This document shows positions 1 through 9,887 of a stretch of 64,000 nt of DNA, piece by piece; positions within the stretch are counted from its first letter, which is position 1, and each line of letters starts with the position of its first letter. Under the pieces are notes generated by a model. The model was not told where the DNA came from, did not search any database, and saw only the letters and a list, made by a program, of their open reading frames with translations. The DNA comes from Siphonodentalium dalli (taxonomy: Eukaryota; Mollusca; Scaphopoda; Gadilida; Siphonodentaliidae), in contig CP136065.1 of the NCBI GenBank assembly GCA_032622095.1, positions 56,415,949-56,479,948 on the forward strand. Direction: 5' to 3'. A program made the position numbers and the translations under genes.

Positions 1-208
1 CCTTGACCTTCCCGACCTGACATTGACCTTCAAAATGATCAATTCAAGGTCAAATCGGGTAAAACCGGATGGATTTCGAAGGGCACGTTTGTCGGGTACT
101 TTTGTCCGAGCAGTGTTTTGGACTGGTCAAATCGTGACCCCACTCGACCTTGACCTTCAAAATGGACAATTCAAAGTCAAAGTCCGGACGAAGTCGGGTC
201 ACCTTCTA

Positions 209-249
<41 letters not shown>

Positions 250-478
250 CCACATACCAAGTTGCATCGAAATCCCGTGATATTCGGGCGTTTGACCTTG
301 AAATAACCCGATTTCAAGGTCAAGGTCACGTCGCACGGACAAATTAATAGGCCCATGCCACCCCACGGCCGAAAATACCCCCACATACCAAGTTTCATCG
401 AAATCGGGTCGGCCGTTTTCGAGTTCATCGCGAACACAAACATACATACAGACAGAGGTCTTCAAAATATATATGAGA
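1..478 (-). mobile_element. Helitron-like element, 5' end and interior (cut by the window edge)
   Basis: Read on the - strand, the right edge begins TCTCATATATATTTTGAAG after an A, which resembles the TC-starting 5' end of the three clearer Helitrons in this window. The interior has two diverged units with 'CATACCAAGTTTCATCGAAA', the counterpart of the 'TTTCAAGTCGATAGC' unit in those Helitrons, and a (TA)n run. Several TGACCTTGA or TCAAGGTCA motifs are spread through it. The other end lies outside the window, so the assignment rests on one terminus only. Confidence 0.4.
210..246. repeat. (TA)n microsatellite
   Basis: An uninterrupted TA dinucleotide tract inside the Helitron-like repeat. Similar tracts occur inside the other Helitron copies near 6802-6848 and 13070-13095, so the tract probably belongs to the element. 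Confidence 0.95.
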
Positions 479-972
479 TATATGCATGCGTGTTGTTATG
501 ATAGCAATAACATTCATTGATTCGAAACATTACATCGCGTTATTAGCGTTGATTCGGCTTTGAACTATTATACCGGCATTTTGGAAAACGTGATATCGGA
601 CAAAAATATCCCACAATGAATGTGTATTATGGTCGCCTTGTGTTCGCCAATGACTCTTCTATACGATAAATGTATAAATTCACGCCAAGATGCCAATATT
701 TTCCCACAGAGACAAACGAAATGTGGTAAAATGTCAGAACAATAGCATATTTTAACATCTCGGCGGCCATCTTGGCCGCCATATTGGAATCCGGTGTCGG
801 ATTTTGGGCTAATTTGTAAGGGTTGTATATTGGCATAGCGAATCGAGCGGAAAACAAGACCATATCATCTTTACAATAACGGCGATCAAAGACACCTGAA
901 AATTAGTGGGGTGAAGTTGAGTCCTGGGTGGGGGGGGGGGTGGGTGCAGAGGTCGACCAATATTTCCTGGAC
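479..972 (+). mobile_element. Partial right arm of the large foldback element seen at 26.7-31.7 kb
   Basis: This stretch follows the sequence of 31.1-31.68 kb closely, including the ATGGCGGC-like motif pair near 765-790 and the terminal 'GGTCGACCAATAT'. It ends CTGGAC at 972, like the full element. About 90 bp near 895 are missing compared with the full copy. The left boundary coincides with the Helitron-like 5' terminus at 478, which suggests the Helitron-like element was inserted into this arm. Confidence 0.75.
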
Positions 973-1016
973 TATGGCCTATATATATGTGAAGTTTTAT
1001 CTATATATAGTGTGCA

Positions 1017-1112
1017 CAACTGGTGTTATCTCGTGCGCACAACTTTGTCTCTCGTGCACACGACTTGTTATCTCGTGCCCACGATTCATTATTGTTATCT
1101 CCAGCGCATGAC
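1017..1112. repeat. Short degenerate repeat (TTATCTCGTGCGCACAAC units)
   Basis: About four imperfect units of 'GTTATCTCGTGCNCACNAC' follow one another, each partly self-complementary. There is no coding signal. Confidence 0.6.
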
Positions 1113-1151
1113 TTATATGTCCTATAATGGTTTCCGTTATTTTATACAGCG

Positions 1152-1215
1152 TTAAAGGTATACACAATCCGATTCGTTGGTCCTCGTCTGATCCAGTTAC
1201 AGCAACAACGAAATT
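1152..1215 (-). mobile_element. Terminal fragment of the TTAA/AGGTACTC MITE family
   Basis: It starts TTAAAGGTATACACAATCCG, the reverse complement of the right end of the copy that finishes at 32946. Only about 60 bp can be matched. The full member of the family is at 61925-62401. Confidence 0.55.
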
Positions 1216-1359
1216 TCACCAAATTGGAGTTCCCCAACAAGTGTTGTCACGAATATAAACACGTATATTATTTCCACGTGTAACCAGCACGGTACGTGCC
1301 ATATGTAACATGTATGTATGCATGTATAAAACATTACCGATTCATTGACGACTGCGTAC

Positions 1360-2080
1360 CATCAAGTCGGAGAAGGATGCCTTAGAACTTCAAAAAGATC
1401 TTGACCAACTGCAGAACTGGAGCGAGAATGGCAAATGAAGTTCAATGAAAACAAATGTGAGGCTATAACCATCACCAACAAGAAGAAGAACATTATCAAA
1501 AGTCGCTACTACATCCACGACAAACAGCAATACCCTCTCTATCCTTTTGGTGTTTCCATCGGTGTATGGACTCCAGACGTTCGATGCATACTCGGCTATG
1601 GGTCGAGCCATCGCCTTGTACTAACGCTCTCTGATAGCTGGTGTGCATCCTGATAAGTTTCTTCTTAGGACGGCCGCGGTTGAGTTCCAACTTCCAACGC
1701 ATGTCATTTGGAAGGTGATCCCCAAGTATTTTGCCGCTGTAACCAGCACGCATGGTAAATAACAACTACCGTCGGTACAGACGCAGTGGCGCACCAGCTA
1801 TGGTAAAATGTTTGGAATGGACACCACTGAAGAAAAGAAGAGATATTACAAAATGCAACACCTTCTACAAAATAGTTTAATATATGCTTAATATAACAAC
1901 GAACTTGTATCGATCGACCACAATACACTTATACCGTCAATATCATACAAGGGTTGATGTATACAAGTACTCGTTATTTCTATCAGCGATACGACTATGG
2001 AACTCCATGCCAAAATTTAAAAGGTATACTGCAACTCTCTAGAAGACCTGAATAGGGAGCTGCACAGCTGTACCTGAGGA
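1360..2080 (+). pseudogene. Non-LTR retrotransposon reverse transcriptase, C-terminal part, with an inverted middle segment
   Basis: Three pieces of one CR1/jockey-like reverse transcriptase C-terminus lie next to each other. On + near 1370-1535 the reading is LQKDLDQLQNW then MKFNENKCEAITITNKKK, the usual thumb-side motif. On - near 1505-1611 it is ARPIAEYASNVWSPYTDG. On + near 1770-2075 it is LEWTPLKKRRD followed by YKYSLFLSAIRLWNSMP. These pieces are in protein order, but the middle one is flipped. Frameshifts and stops interrupt every piece, so it is dead. What follows to 2200 looks like a 3' untranslated tail. The clade is inferred from motif style. Confidence 0.75.
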
Positions 2081-2283
2081 AAACAATGCATTGCAACGTT
2101 TTACTGCAAGAAGTTTTAACCTGTGAATACAATTTTGCTTTTCATCTACAGTATACCCCATGCCCTAAATGAACTGAGGATTATGAGGGGGCGCATGAAT
2201 AAAAGATAATTACATGGGTAAAAGATTTGTTTGTTTATTATTAAAATCAGAGCATTTGAGTTCTATAAAAGAATGGTATATAG

Positions 2284-2563
2284 ACTATATACCATTAAAA
2301 GCAAATTTGATTTTTGAGACAGGGCAAATTTTTTTTGGATTGGGTGGGATACGAACTCCGGCCCGACGGCGAGCGCGTCTTGCGACTCAAAGTCCGACGT
2401 CAATACCTCACGGCCACCGAAGCAACCATCATTCGGTGGCCGCCGGTGTGGTATTGACGTCGGACTTTGAGTCGCAAGACGCGCTCGCCGTCGGGCCGGA
2501 GTTCGTATCCCACCCAATCCCCAAAAAAATTGCACTGTCTCAAAAATCAAATTTGCTTCTAAA
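2284..2563. mobile_element. Long-hairpin MITE whose arms look tRNA/SINE-derived
   Basis: Two arms of about 125 bp (2300-2422 and 2432-2560) are almost perfect inverted copies around a loop of about 10 bp. Each arm contains a segment that reads, in one orientation, GTGGCCGTGAGGTA (A-box-like) and later GGAGTTCGTATCCC (B-box-like). This suggests a tRNA-derived SINE head duplicated head to head. The A-to-B spacing is longer than in a tRNA, so it is not a tRNA gene. Reading frames here exist only because the arms lack stops. Confidence 0.7.
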
Positions 2564-2695
2564 AAATAGGCACCTGGTGTGTTGTATAGTCACAAGCATG
2601 TTCTAAGGGCCAGCTCGGCTCGGCATGTTTCGGAGGCAATAAATATAACATTGCTACTGTGCTATATATCTCCTATATATACCATTATTTTGGCA

Positions 2696-3060
2696 CTATG
2701 GTGATCGGGCTGGTGGTGGTTTTGTGGAGGAGCCCTGCTTGCCCTTACCGGGTTCATAGAAGTGACTGTGGAGGGCATCCTTAAACATTGATGCATCCTG
2801 AATATAGGCAGTGTCGGTTGGGATCTTGTTCCAGAGAGAAATTGTTCGAGGATAGAAGGAAGTGCTGAGGTATTTAGGTCGATATAAGGGGCGCAGAAGT
2901 TTGTGGTCTCGTGTGGGTGTTAGTGGAGCAGAGTCATTGACGTTTACATGGTTTTATCGGATTTTATGGAAGAGAATAACAGACGAGAAGTCTCTTCTTC
3001 TTCTAAGAGTAGGCCATTTGAGAATGCTTAACATGTTTGTGGGGCTGCTTGGGTATTAAT
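2696..3060 (-). pseudogene. 5'-truncated non-LTR retrotransposon reverse transcriptase, C-terminal end
   Basis: The - strand frame reads MLSILKWPTLRRRRDF, then YRPKYLSTSFYPRTISLWNK, then IQDASMFKDALHSHF and ends at a stop at 2696. This is the typical end of CR1/jockey-like ORF2 proteins: the 'LxWPxLxxRR', 'RTxxLWNxxP' and 'FKxxL' signatures in order. One in-frame stop sits about 25 codons into the readable part. Sequence beyond 3060 is not recognisable, so the copy is 5'-truncated as is usual for this class. It differs in sequence from the fragment at 1360-2080. Confidence 0.8.
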
Positions 3061-3379
3061 CATTCATCTAGTTTAACAACTTCCTCATCCGCCGGCATAC
3101 AATAGTGCGATATTGCCCCAACAGAAAAACACCTCTGCCAGGACTTAATTGCACTGTATCGGGAAGAAGAAGTATAATATATGTATCCGCGCGTCAACTG
3201 TCACAAAATACCGCATTTCTGTTGATGGCGATACTTGTCATCGTCTTTTCATTCTGAATTAATTTGCGATAGCCACCAATGTGCTGATCGTTTATCAAGC
3301 AGTGACCTTGCGTGACCTCTCGTAACGGGGCCCGGGCATGGACGTATTATTTCTGTATAAGATGTCAGCTGATTTTTGC
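3061..3379. other. No gene or repeat recognised
   Basis: Unique-looking sequence with no motif, ORF or inverted repeat that I can support. Confidence 0.5.
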
Positions 3380-3526
3380 CAGGCCGCCAAATATTCCCGG
3401 CGGTAAAAAATAACATATTTCAAAACTCAATATCTAACTCTGAGCTTTTATAGGCCTGGTTGGGAAATCCCTCGACTCAAATCAAATATTTTTACCCCCG
3501 AAGCCAAAGAAATAGTAATGTATGTG
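3380..3526 (-). mobile_element. Internal fragment of the TTAA/AGGTACTC MITE family
   Basis: It shares 'TTTTTACCCCCGAAGCCAAA' and neighbouring sequence with 24.65-24.76 kb, 61.94-62.33 kb and, inverted, 32.66-32.77 kb. No terminal TTAA was found here, so both ends are missing. Confidence 0.6.
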
Positions 3527-3832
3527 GCGTTTAATCGGATTACGCATCTTTCATCATTTGCATTATTTAAACTTAATATAATTTTTTCGAGAAAAAACAA
3601 TACATTATAATTTTCCGAAAATAGACGTACAAAAAATAATGCATATTGCTTTGGGTAACCACCTTAGTATTCTAGGGGCACTTATTTATTCACTTCCGGG
3701 AATTAAGGAAATAGGTGTTTACGTTTAACATTTTCGATAATGTGTTATGACTTATGTATTCTAATATGATTACGTCGGCAGGTATGAACAACATGCGACA
3801 TGTATATATACCTGACTGATAAATACATGTTT
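3527..3832. other. No gene or repeat recognised
   Basis: AT-rich unique sequence leading up to the hAT target site. No ORF of interest. Confidence 0.5.
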
Positions 3833-3840
3833 CCAGTATG

Positions 3841-5001
3841 CAGGGATGTGGCTAGAGGGTCTCCGTTGGGGGGTGTCCACCTTGGGAAATTCCAACTGCC
3901 CCCCCCCCCCCCTTGGCTTGAGTCGGAATCACACCAACACAACTTTTTGCATAATTCCATTTGCACACCCCCCCCCTTGAATCAGAATCACAGACCAAAC
4001 ACAAGTTTTGCATAATTCTATTTGCACCCCCCTTGCACATCAGTCCTCAGGCCTAATATCCTATGTATTCATAAACTATGTTGTTCTATAATGACTATAT
4101 GCCCGGTATAAGAAAATTCAGATACTTTAACCTGAGAATTGCATAAATCCTAACATCTATGATCTAGTAGCCTACTCCAGTCAAATGCACATGGCTACGG
4201 GTAAGACACCAGGACATTGTGTCCGTCCAACTCCATGTTTGTTCAGCCCGGTGTGAGAAAATTTGGAAAACTATACAAGAAAAACGCAAATCCTAGCATC
4301 TAGACTGGCCTCAACTGAAGCTTCCCTAGTGTTGGAAATTTCAAACCTCATACTCCTTCTTAGGTTGGAAAATTCTCCAACTGATGACCATTTCAGTCCA
4401 CAAGTTTGACCGAATGTACTAAACTATTGTTTTGTTAAACTAATTAGCAGTTTTGTATTGGTCACGGGGGAGGGACCGTTTCGGCCCGGTGTTCGAAAAT
4501 TTTGAAATCTGAACAAGAAAATTGCAAAATCCTAGCATCTAGACTAGCCTCAAGTCTTCTTAGAGTTGGAAATTTCAAACCTGACACCCCCCAACTTAAG
4601 TTGGAAAATTTCCAAATGATGACAATTCCAATGACAATTTTGACCAAATGTATGACAATATTGTTTTCTTAAATTTAGTAGCAGTTTTGACTAGCCACGG
4701 GGGAGGACCAGGACACAAGCTTTCCAAGTGTTGGAAATTTCCAACCTGTCACCCCCCTAAGGTTGGATAATTTCCAACTGATGACCATTTCAGTCCAAAA
4801 ATTTTACAAAAAATTGGAAAATATGCAAATATTGGTCCAAAAACAATTAATTCCCCCCAATAAATTGTTTGAAAATCAAACGACAAGAACATTTTCAACC
4901 CATTGTTGGTGTGAAATGAAATTTCCAACTGTTGAAAATTTTGACCAAAGTTGGATGGGGTGAGACACCCCCCACACCCCCCCCCTCTAGCCACATCCCT
5001 G
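3841..5001. mobile_element. Non-autonomous hAT element with intact 8-bp target duplication
   Basis: It starts CAGGGATGTGGCTAGAGGG and ends with the reverse complement, CCTCTAGCCACATCCCTG. The 8-mer CCAGTATG lies directly on both sides (3833-3840 and 5002-5009). CAGGG-type termini plus an 8-bp duplication define the hAT superfamily. The interior holds about three and a half direct units of roughly 240 bp (near 3980, 4222, 4468 and 4703), each with short palindromes of the TTGGAAATTTCCAA type. No transposase is encoded, so it depended on another copy. Diverged relatives are near 26.44, 32.1 and 35.3 kb. Confidence 0.92.
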
Positions 5002-5009
5002 CCAGTATG

Positions 5010-5455
5010 AAATGTTCACCTTCACTAGCAATACTGTTCCCTAAAATTGCAAACTTGACTACAGTTCATGGAAGTGACTACCATACAAATTGAGCATAGG
5101 CTGCATAGCCATTGGAGGGAAAATATGATAATAACGTCTTTGACTTTCAGAATTTCTGAGTTGACTTGAGTTGAGTTTGACCCCCCCCCCCCATTTGTGG
5201 CCCAAACGCTGCAGCTGAAAGTGAGTCTTCGTAGTTTTTTCAAGAGTTATCTATCCTGGAAAATTGTGGAAATGCGCTAACCTACCGTATGACTCTATGA
5301 GTTAATCATCTGCGTCTTTGTGCGTGCATTTTGTTTAACTGTAAATTTGATTATTCCCATGCACGCAGCACTGCAGTCATCTCATTTTCATCACTAATAT
5401 TATATAAATATATGTTTTGTTTCAAATATGTCCAAATAGAGGAACATAAAGTATC
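5010..5455. other. No gene recognised
   Basis: Unique-looking sequence with one C homopolymer of about 14 near 5180. Nothing else is supported. Confidence 0.5.
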
Positions 5456-6004
5456 TGGAGAAGTCGGCACCGCACGAAGTCGGCCCCATATGAAGATGGC
5501 CCCATGCGAAGTCGGCCCCATTATCAATTAGAAGGGATTAAATCGACTTAAATTTATTGAGATAGTGTTTATAACTTATGTTAGCTAATTGTGAGGTCCC
5601 CAACTTAATTTGATTGATTTAGTGTAGTGTTTGTGTAGGCTAATTGTGAAGTCCACAATGTTTTCTTAGTTGTAATAACAAAATGAACTTCACTTATATA
5701 TTAGGCCAAAATAAAAAAGACCTGTGTTTCTGGTGACCCGCCCGCCCCTATTCCGACGCCCCCGACCGTTTTCATTTGATTGATTTTGCAAAATTAGAAC
5801 GCATCCGATTTTATTTTCCTTGTAAACTGATTCATTTCCGAAAAATGGACACATCGCCTGTACTGTTAAACCGGAAATTATATAACACTTCACTTAGGTC
5901 ACAGCTGAATCAAATTAATTTTTTCATGTTTTATTCGATAAAACAATAAATTACACTACATATATTCTAATATTATGTACTTAGTTTTATTATTTTATAG
6001 TACA

Positions 6005-6795
6005 CTAGCAGGTTAGCCCGCCACTGGCGGCATTTGTCTCATGGCTTTGTTTCAGAAACATGACATTTTTTAAATTTAACCTAATTTCAAGTCGATAGCT
6101 CCACCCGTTTCCGAGATCTCGTCTGCGCACACGCTGCACAGGCGTCGCACAGGCTCGGCAACCCGATAAAATTCGTACCCGGGGCAAGATACATTCACAT
6201 ACCAAATTTCAAGTCGATAGCTCTACCCGTTTCCGAGATCTCGTCTGCGCATGCACGAAGCTGGCGTCGCACGGGCTCGACGACCCGATAAAATTTGTAT
6301 CCGGGGCAAGATACATTCACATAGCAAATTTCAAGTCGATAGCTCCACCCGTTTCCGAGATAACGCATTCTTTGTTTTTCAATGAGTTAATTCATGGTAC
6401 CCGTCCTCCCCGTCCTAAACTTCAGAGCGGACAGTCAATTAATCCCGTCGTGAAAGTCGAGATAATTGCATTTCGTCCACATCCGTATTTCGGACGCATG
6501 GGGTCAGTCGTTTAGCCACGTCCATTGGAATCCGCATCCGTATTTCGGACGCATGGGGTCAGTCGTTTAGCCACGTCCATTGCAATAAAGAGCGTTGATT
6601 GTTAACACCTCCGTATAAGGTCAATATAAAGATCGTTGATGTCTTAACCACCGCAGTGCCGTTTTTTGTGACTGAGATTGGAGAACGGGTGCTCTGAGCT
6701 TCTCCAAAACGCGACCACGACGATTCCCGTGGGATTTTACCTTTAGATAGGAAGTTTGGTCCCGATCGGTCAACCCGTTTTCGATTCTATGAAGT

Positions 6796-6849
<54 letters not shown>

Positions 6850-6875
6850 GGAAGTCTCAAAATATATAGTATAGA
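6005..6875 (-). mobile_element. Non-autonomous Helitron, copy 1
   Basis: On the - strand it starts TCTATACTATATATTTTGAG at 6875 and ends at 6005 with hairpin CCGCC-AGT-GGCGG followed by GCTAACCTGCTAG. The flanks are A before the TC and T after the CTAG, the AT insertion site of Helitrons. There is no terminal inverted repeat or target duplication. Internally there are about two and a half tandem units near 119 bp, a (TA)n tract at 6802-6848 and a unique tail. No Rep/helicase is encoded. Near-identical terminal parts recur in copies 2 and 3. Confidence 0.88.
6802..6848. repeat. (TA)n microsatellite in Helitron copy 1
   Basis: Pure TA tract just inside the Helitron 5' end; the equivalent tract in copy 2 is shorter and in copy 3 is replaced by (CA)n. 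Confidence 0.95.
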
Positions 6876-7440
6876 TTACAAACAAGGAGAAGAGGTCCGG
6901 GAGGGGGGTATTCATATTTATTTTGAGCAAAGTTGAAAATAAAATGAAAAAATAAAATAAAATGAAAAGCCACCTGCCCGCCTCTATTTTTTTCTTGCAT
7001 GTGACCAGAAACACAGGTATATATTTATTTTTTTGGCCTTATGGGCAGTCACTGATGGCGGATCAGTTATAATAACAACAGCAAAAAAAAACAAGAAAAA
7101 GGCAAAGAAGAAAAAATCAAGAAAAAAAAATCATTATGTCTAGAACATTTTCATCATTTCATCCATTTCATGTAAATGTCACATCATTTCATGATACTCA
7201 TCAAAATTTCCTAAGTGGGTTGTAGGGGAGGGATGCCGCCCCTTCCAACCCTGAATTTGTTAATTGAATTTGTTATTATTATTTTGTCATTATTATTATC
7301 AGTTTCATATTTCATATCATAAAATAAATAAAGAATGATTTTAAACAATGGTTCTGTTATATATGGGGCCGACTTCTCTGGGGCCGACTTCGCATGGGGC
7401 CGTCTTCGTATGGGGCAGACTTCGCGCGGGGGCGACTTGT

Positions 7441-7779
7441 ATTCGAATATACAAATCTTCCAGTGAATGGCTTATTCATTAAATAAAACATGTGCAGAAA
7501 GACCCAGATGATTATCCCATGGTTTAGAACATTTCTAGGATAGATAACTCTTGAAACACAAACAAAGACAACACCTTTTGCAACACTGCAAGTAGTGCAA
7601 CAGGCAATACCATCCCTGATATGACAGTGCCGCATTGGCAACCTCTTAATTGGATCTCTCATTTCACAGAGATATATGCAAAAATATTTCCATCAATTTT
7701 GGCACCCACCAGTTAACACCCACAAATGCCACTTCCATCCCAACCCCTATTCAGCGACTACTGGCCCAGCCCCTAGGTT
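7441..7779. other. No gene or repeat recognised
   Basis: Unique-looking sequence between two mobile elements; nothing supportable. Confidence 0.5.
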
Positions 7780-7992
7780 ATGGGAGGCCATTTTCACATT
7801 TATTAAATAATTGGACTTAAGCGCAATTGAGTTAGGCACAATTAATTGTACACAAATGTAATTCAATTGCGCTTAAGTGCAATTCATTTAACAGTATGTG
7901 GGCAACAATTGCACTTTACTTAAGGAAGTTAAGGCTTAAGCACAATTAAAAACTGTGTAATTCCAATTGCTCTTAAGCGCAATTATTGACCA
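7780..7992. mobile_element. Diverged fragment of the GCGCTTAAG-palindrome element
   Basis: It begins TGGGAGGCCATTTTCACATT, close to the left end at 61121, and then has several 'CAATTGCGCTTAAG'-type half palindromes. The right end is lost. In this copy the palindrome arms use CAATTG where the 60-62 kb copies use CAAAT. Confidence 0.65.
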
Positions 7993-8204
7993 CGATAAAC
8001 CATGGTTTCCACTACTATGGCAGGCCGACCGTCCAGCGGTCTCATTCCCCTCCCCAACCTTGACTTAATATTGGCCACAAAATAGCCACAGACCTAGCTC
8101 AGCTCCATTTTTGCACAGGACAAGCGGTCACCGACACTGATTAATAACAGATTGCAAGGAATCCTGCACTTGGTGCCTGAATAAGACAAGTTCATTGACT
8201 TTAT

Positions 8205-8250
8205 TCATTTCTCTTCAGGTCCAATTTAGCCTCCAAATTGACTAGTATGA
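8205..8250 (+). pseudogene. Decayed duplicate of the exon 1 acceptor and start
   Basis: The run TTCATTTCTCTTCAG plus the next 17 bases repeats the acceptor and 5' untranslated part of exon 1 (8975-9007). The position of the start codon reads TTG instead of ATG, though the following GACTAGT is kept. The reading frame soon stops. A transposon (8298-8680) now lies between copy and original. Confidence 0.7.
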
Positions 8251-8297
8251 ATCACTTGGGGGGGATGAGTTGAAGGGGCTCCCTTAAATTTTATATA

Positions 8298-8680
8298 CCC
8301 TGCTTGACAAAACAAGTGTCCACCTAACCGCGGTGCAGTTAGCGTTGCCACCGCGGCTGAAATGCAACTACACCGCAGCTCCACCGGCTACCTACAGTTT
8401 GGCCGCGGTGTACTTGCCGTTCGGCCATGGTGTAGTTGCTGCGGTGTACGTTCATTAAACTGAAAAAAGACGATACAAACCAGAAATCTAACCATGGTGT
8501 ACATGCCGTTCGGCCGCAGTGTAGTTGCCTTTCGGTCGCCGTGTACTTGCTGTTGGGCCACGGTGTACTTGCCGTTAGGCCGCGGTGCTCAACTGCAGTA
8601 GTGCAGTTACAAACTCTGACACCGCGGCCGAACGGCAAATACACCGCGGTGCCAATGGACACTTGTTTTGTCCAGCGGGG
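8298..8680. mobile_element. TA-flanked MITE with internal 22-bp repeats
   Basis: Termini CCCTGCTTGACAAAACAAG and its near-complement CTTGTTTTGTCCAGCGGGG are flanked by TA on each side (8296-8297, 8681-8682), which fits a Tc1/mariner-type element. The interior is built from 22-bp units of the GGCCGCGGTGTACTTGCCGT type, for example at 8401, 8423, 8512, 8534, 8556 and 8578, with inverted copies near both ends. There is no coding region. It lies upstream of the first coding exon, probably in an intron. Confidence 0.8.
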
Positions 8681-8989
8681 TAGGTCTAGAGGCCTTTCCA
8701 AATCATGTTTACCATCTTTTCCTTGTTAGAGCTGGTTAGAGAGTAAAATACATGTATACAAAATGCAAGGGGGGGAGTTTCAGTATATTATGAAATTTCT
8801 AGCAATGTTTTATAATCAGTTTGTAAGTTGATTAGAGCCTGTTTCTGTCAATTTTATAAATAGAATCTGTCTGTCCATTTTTTGGGCTGCCTGTCCAAAA
8901 GACAGGTGGACTGGTGCACACCTGGCAAAGCCTCTGATTGAACTACCGTACACATAATGTCGTTCTTTGAATTATTCATTTCTCTTCAG

Positions 8990-9008
8990 GTCCAATTTAG
9001 CCTCCAGC
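8990..9008 (+). promoter_or_regulatory. 5' untranslated part of exon 1 with acceptor TTCTCTTCAG and start context
   Basis: A pyrimidine-rich tract and AG end at 8989, followed by 19 untranslated bases and an ATG with A at -3. The acceptor implies an upstream non-coding exon. No promoter, TATA box or first exon could be identified in the preceding repeat-filled sequence. Confidence 0.65.
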
Positions 9009-9273
9009 ATGACTAGTTCTGGGGACACATCCCCTGTGTCCCCAAGGCGGCATTGTCCTTATGCTGATTATGTCAACCAGCAATCAAGAAGGCGTAATCG
9101 CTCCAGAAAAACACTGGTTCCTGGTGGACGTAAGCTGTGGCAACAGATGGTGATTGGCTTCACATGTGCAGCATGCCTCGGTCTGATCATGCTCATTTTG
9201 GGAGTGACATTCATTGCTGAGTCCGTCAGGTCCAGATATTCCATATCTATAATGCTTTGCATAATGGGAATAG
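9009..9273 (+). CDS. Two-pass membrane protein with PY motifs, coding exon 1 of 3
   Basis: This exon encodes residues 1-88 and the first base of codon 89. The chosen ATG at 9009 has A at -3 and follows a good acceptor; the frame upstream of it is intronic. Residues 1-46 are polar and basic: a TSPVSPRR segment that could be phosphorylated and an SRRRNRSRK cluster. Residues 48-70 form the first membrane helix and the second begins near 77. The basic N-terminus predicts a cytosolic N-terminus. The donor is GTAATC at 9274. Joined to the other exons the protein has 199 residues. The layout (two helices, cytosolic PPPY and LPxY tail) resembles small membrane adaptors that recruit NEDD4-type WW-domain ubiquitin ligases. 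That role is inferred, and I do not recognise the exact family. It is the only confident host gene here. Confidence 0.85.
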
Positions 9274-9396
9274 GTAATCTAATACTTCTGTATTGCAGAT
9301 GAACAATAGCCTTTATCCAAACTTTCCAGGAATCATTTGCTAAGTTGCTAACTCAGTCATTTGCGGTAATATTCAATTAACTCCAATACTAGTAGT

Positions 9397-9633
9397 TTGC
9401 TATATTAATTAATTCTATTCATTATCAATTATTTGTGTTTTTCTCAGACCTATTTACAAATAGTGTTATACAATTAACCAATTCTTCCATACTTCTGGTA
9501 CGCGCATCATTGTCACATTGGACACTTAAGTGGTCATTGTATTGCTCTTCATTGTGTTACTTTTAAGGTTCCATTACTAACTTAGTAAGTCACCTTTTTG
9601 TGTTGCATTTTGCATTATATTCTGGGAAATAAC
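9397..9633. repeat. Intronic direct repeat, unit 1
   Basis: About 235 bp closely match 10292-10529, including 'TACAAATAGTGTTATACAAT' and 'GGACACTTAAGTGGTCATTG'. Two small indels and scattered substitutions separate the copies. There is no coding content; this looks like a segmental duplication in intron 1 separated by a MITE. Confidence 0.85.
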
Positions 9634-9887
9634 TGCATTGCTAGGTATGGTACAATTAAACCAAAGATCTTATTGAATTCCAACATATTTTGTTATGTTT
9701 AACAGTAGGGCATGATGCAAAAATCAAGAACATCCTGAACTTTCATCATTTGGCTTTTAGCAAATTTTGAAGCCCCAGTAGACTGGTGACCTCCCCCCTC
9801 CCCCTTGGAATCTGACATCTTGGTTAAAACAGTCTCTGGTAATTGGAATACTTCATAACAGAGAGGTGGCATCGGAATAGTGTTAGC

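Larger units (their letters stand above)
5456..7440. mobile_element. Foldback-like element with terminal 16-bp tandem repeats
   Basis: The left end (about 5458-5522) is four direct 16-bp units of the GAAGTCGGCCCCATGC type. The right end (about 7366-7440) has five units in inverse orientation. The inverted similarity continues inward: 'ACCTGTGTTTCTGGT' near 5720 matches the complement near 7005, followed on each side by a GCCCGCC-like run. The middle is occupied by a Helitron at 6005-6875. There is no coding region. Whether the whole span moved as a unit is inferred; no target duplication could be read. Confidence 0.6.

Noticed and set aside
2284-2563. Protein-coding gene from the 130- and 95-codon frames containing GGIRTPARRRARLA
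   Set aside because: The same peptide appears on both strands because the sequence is a long inverted repeat.
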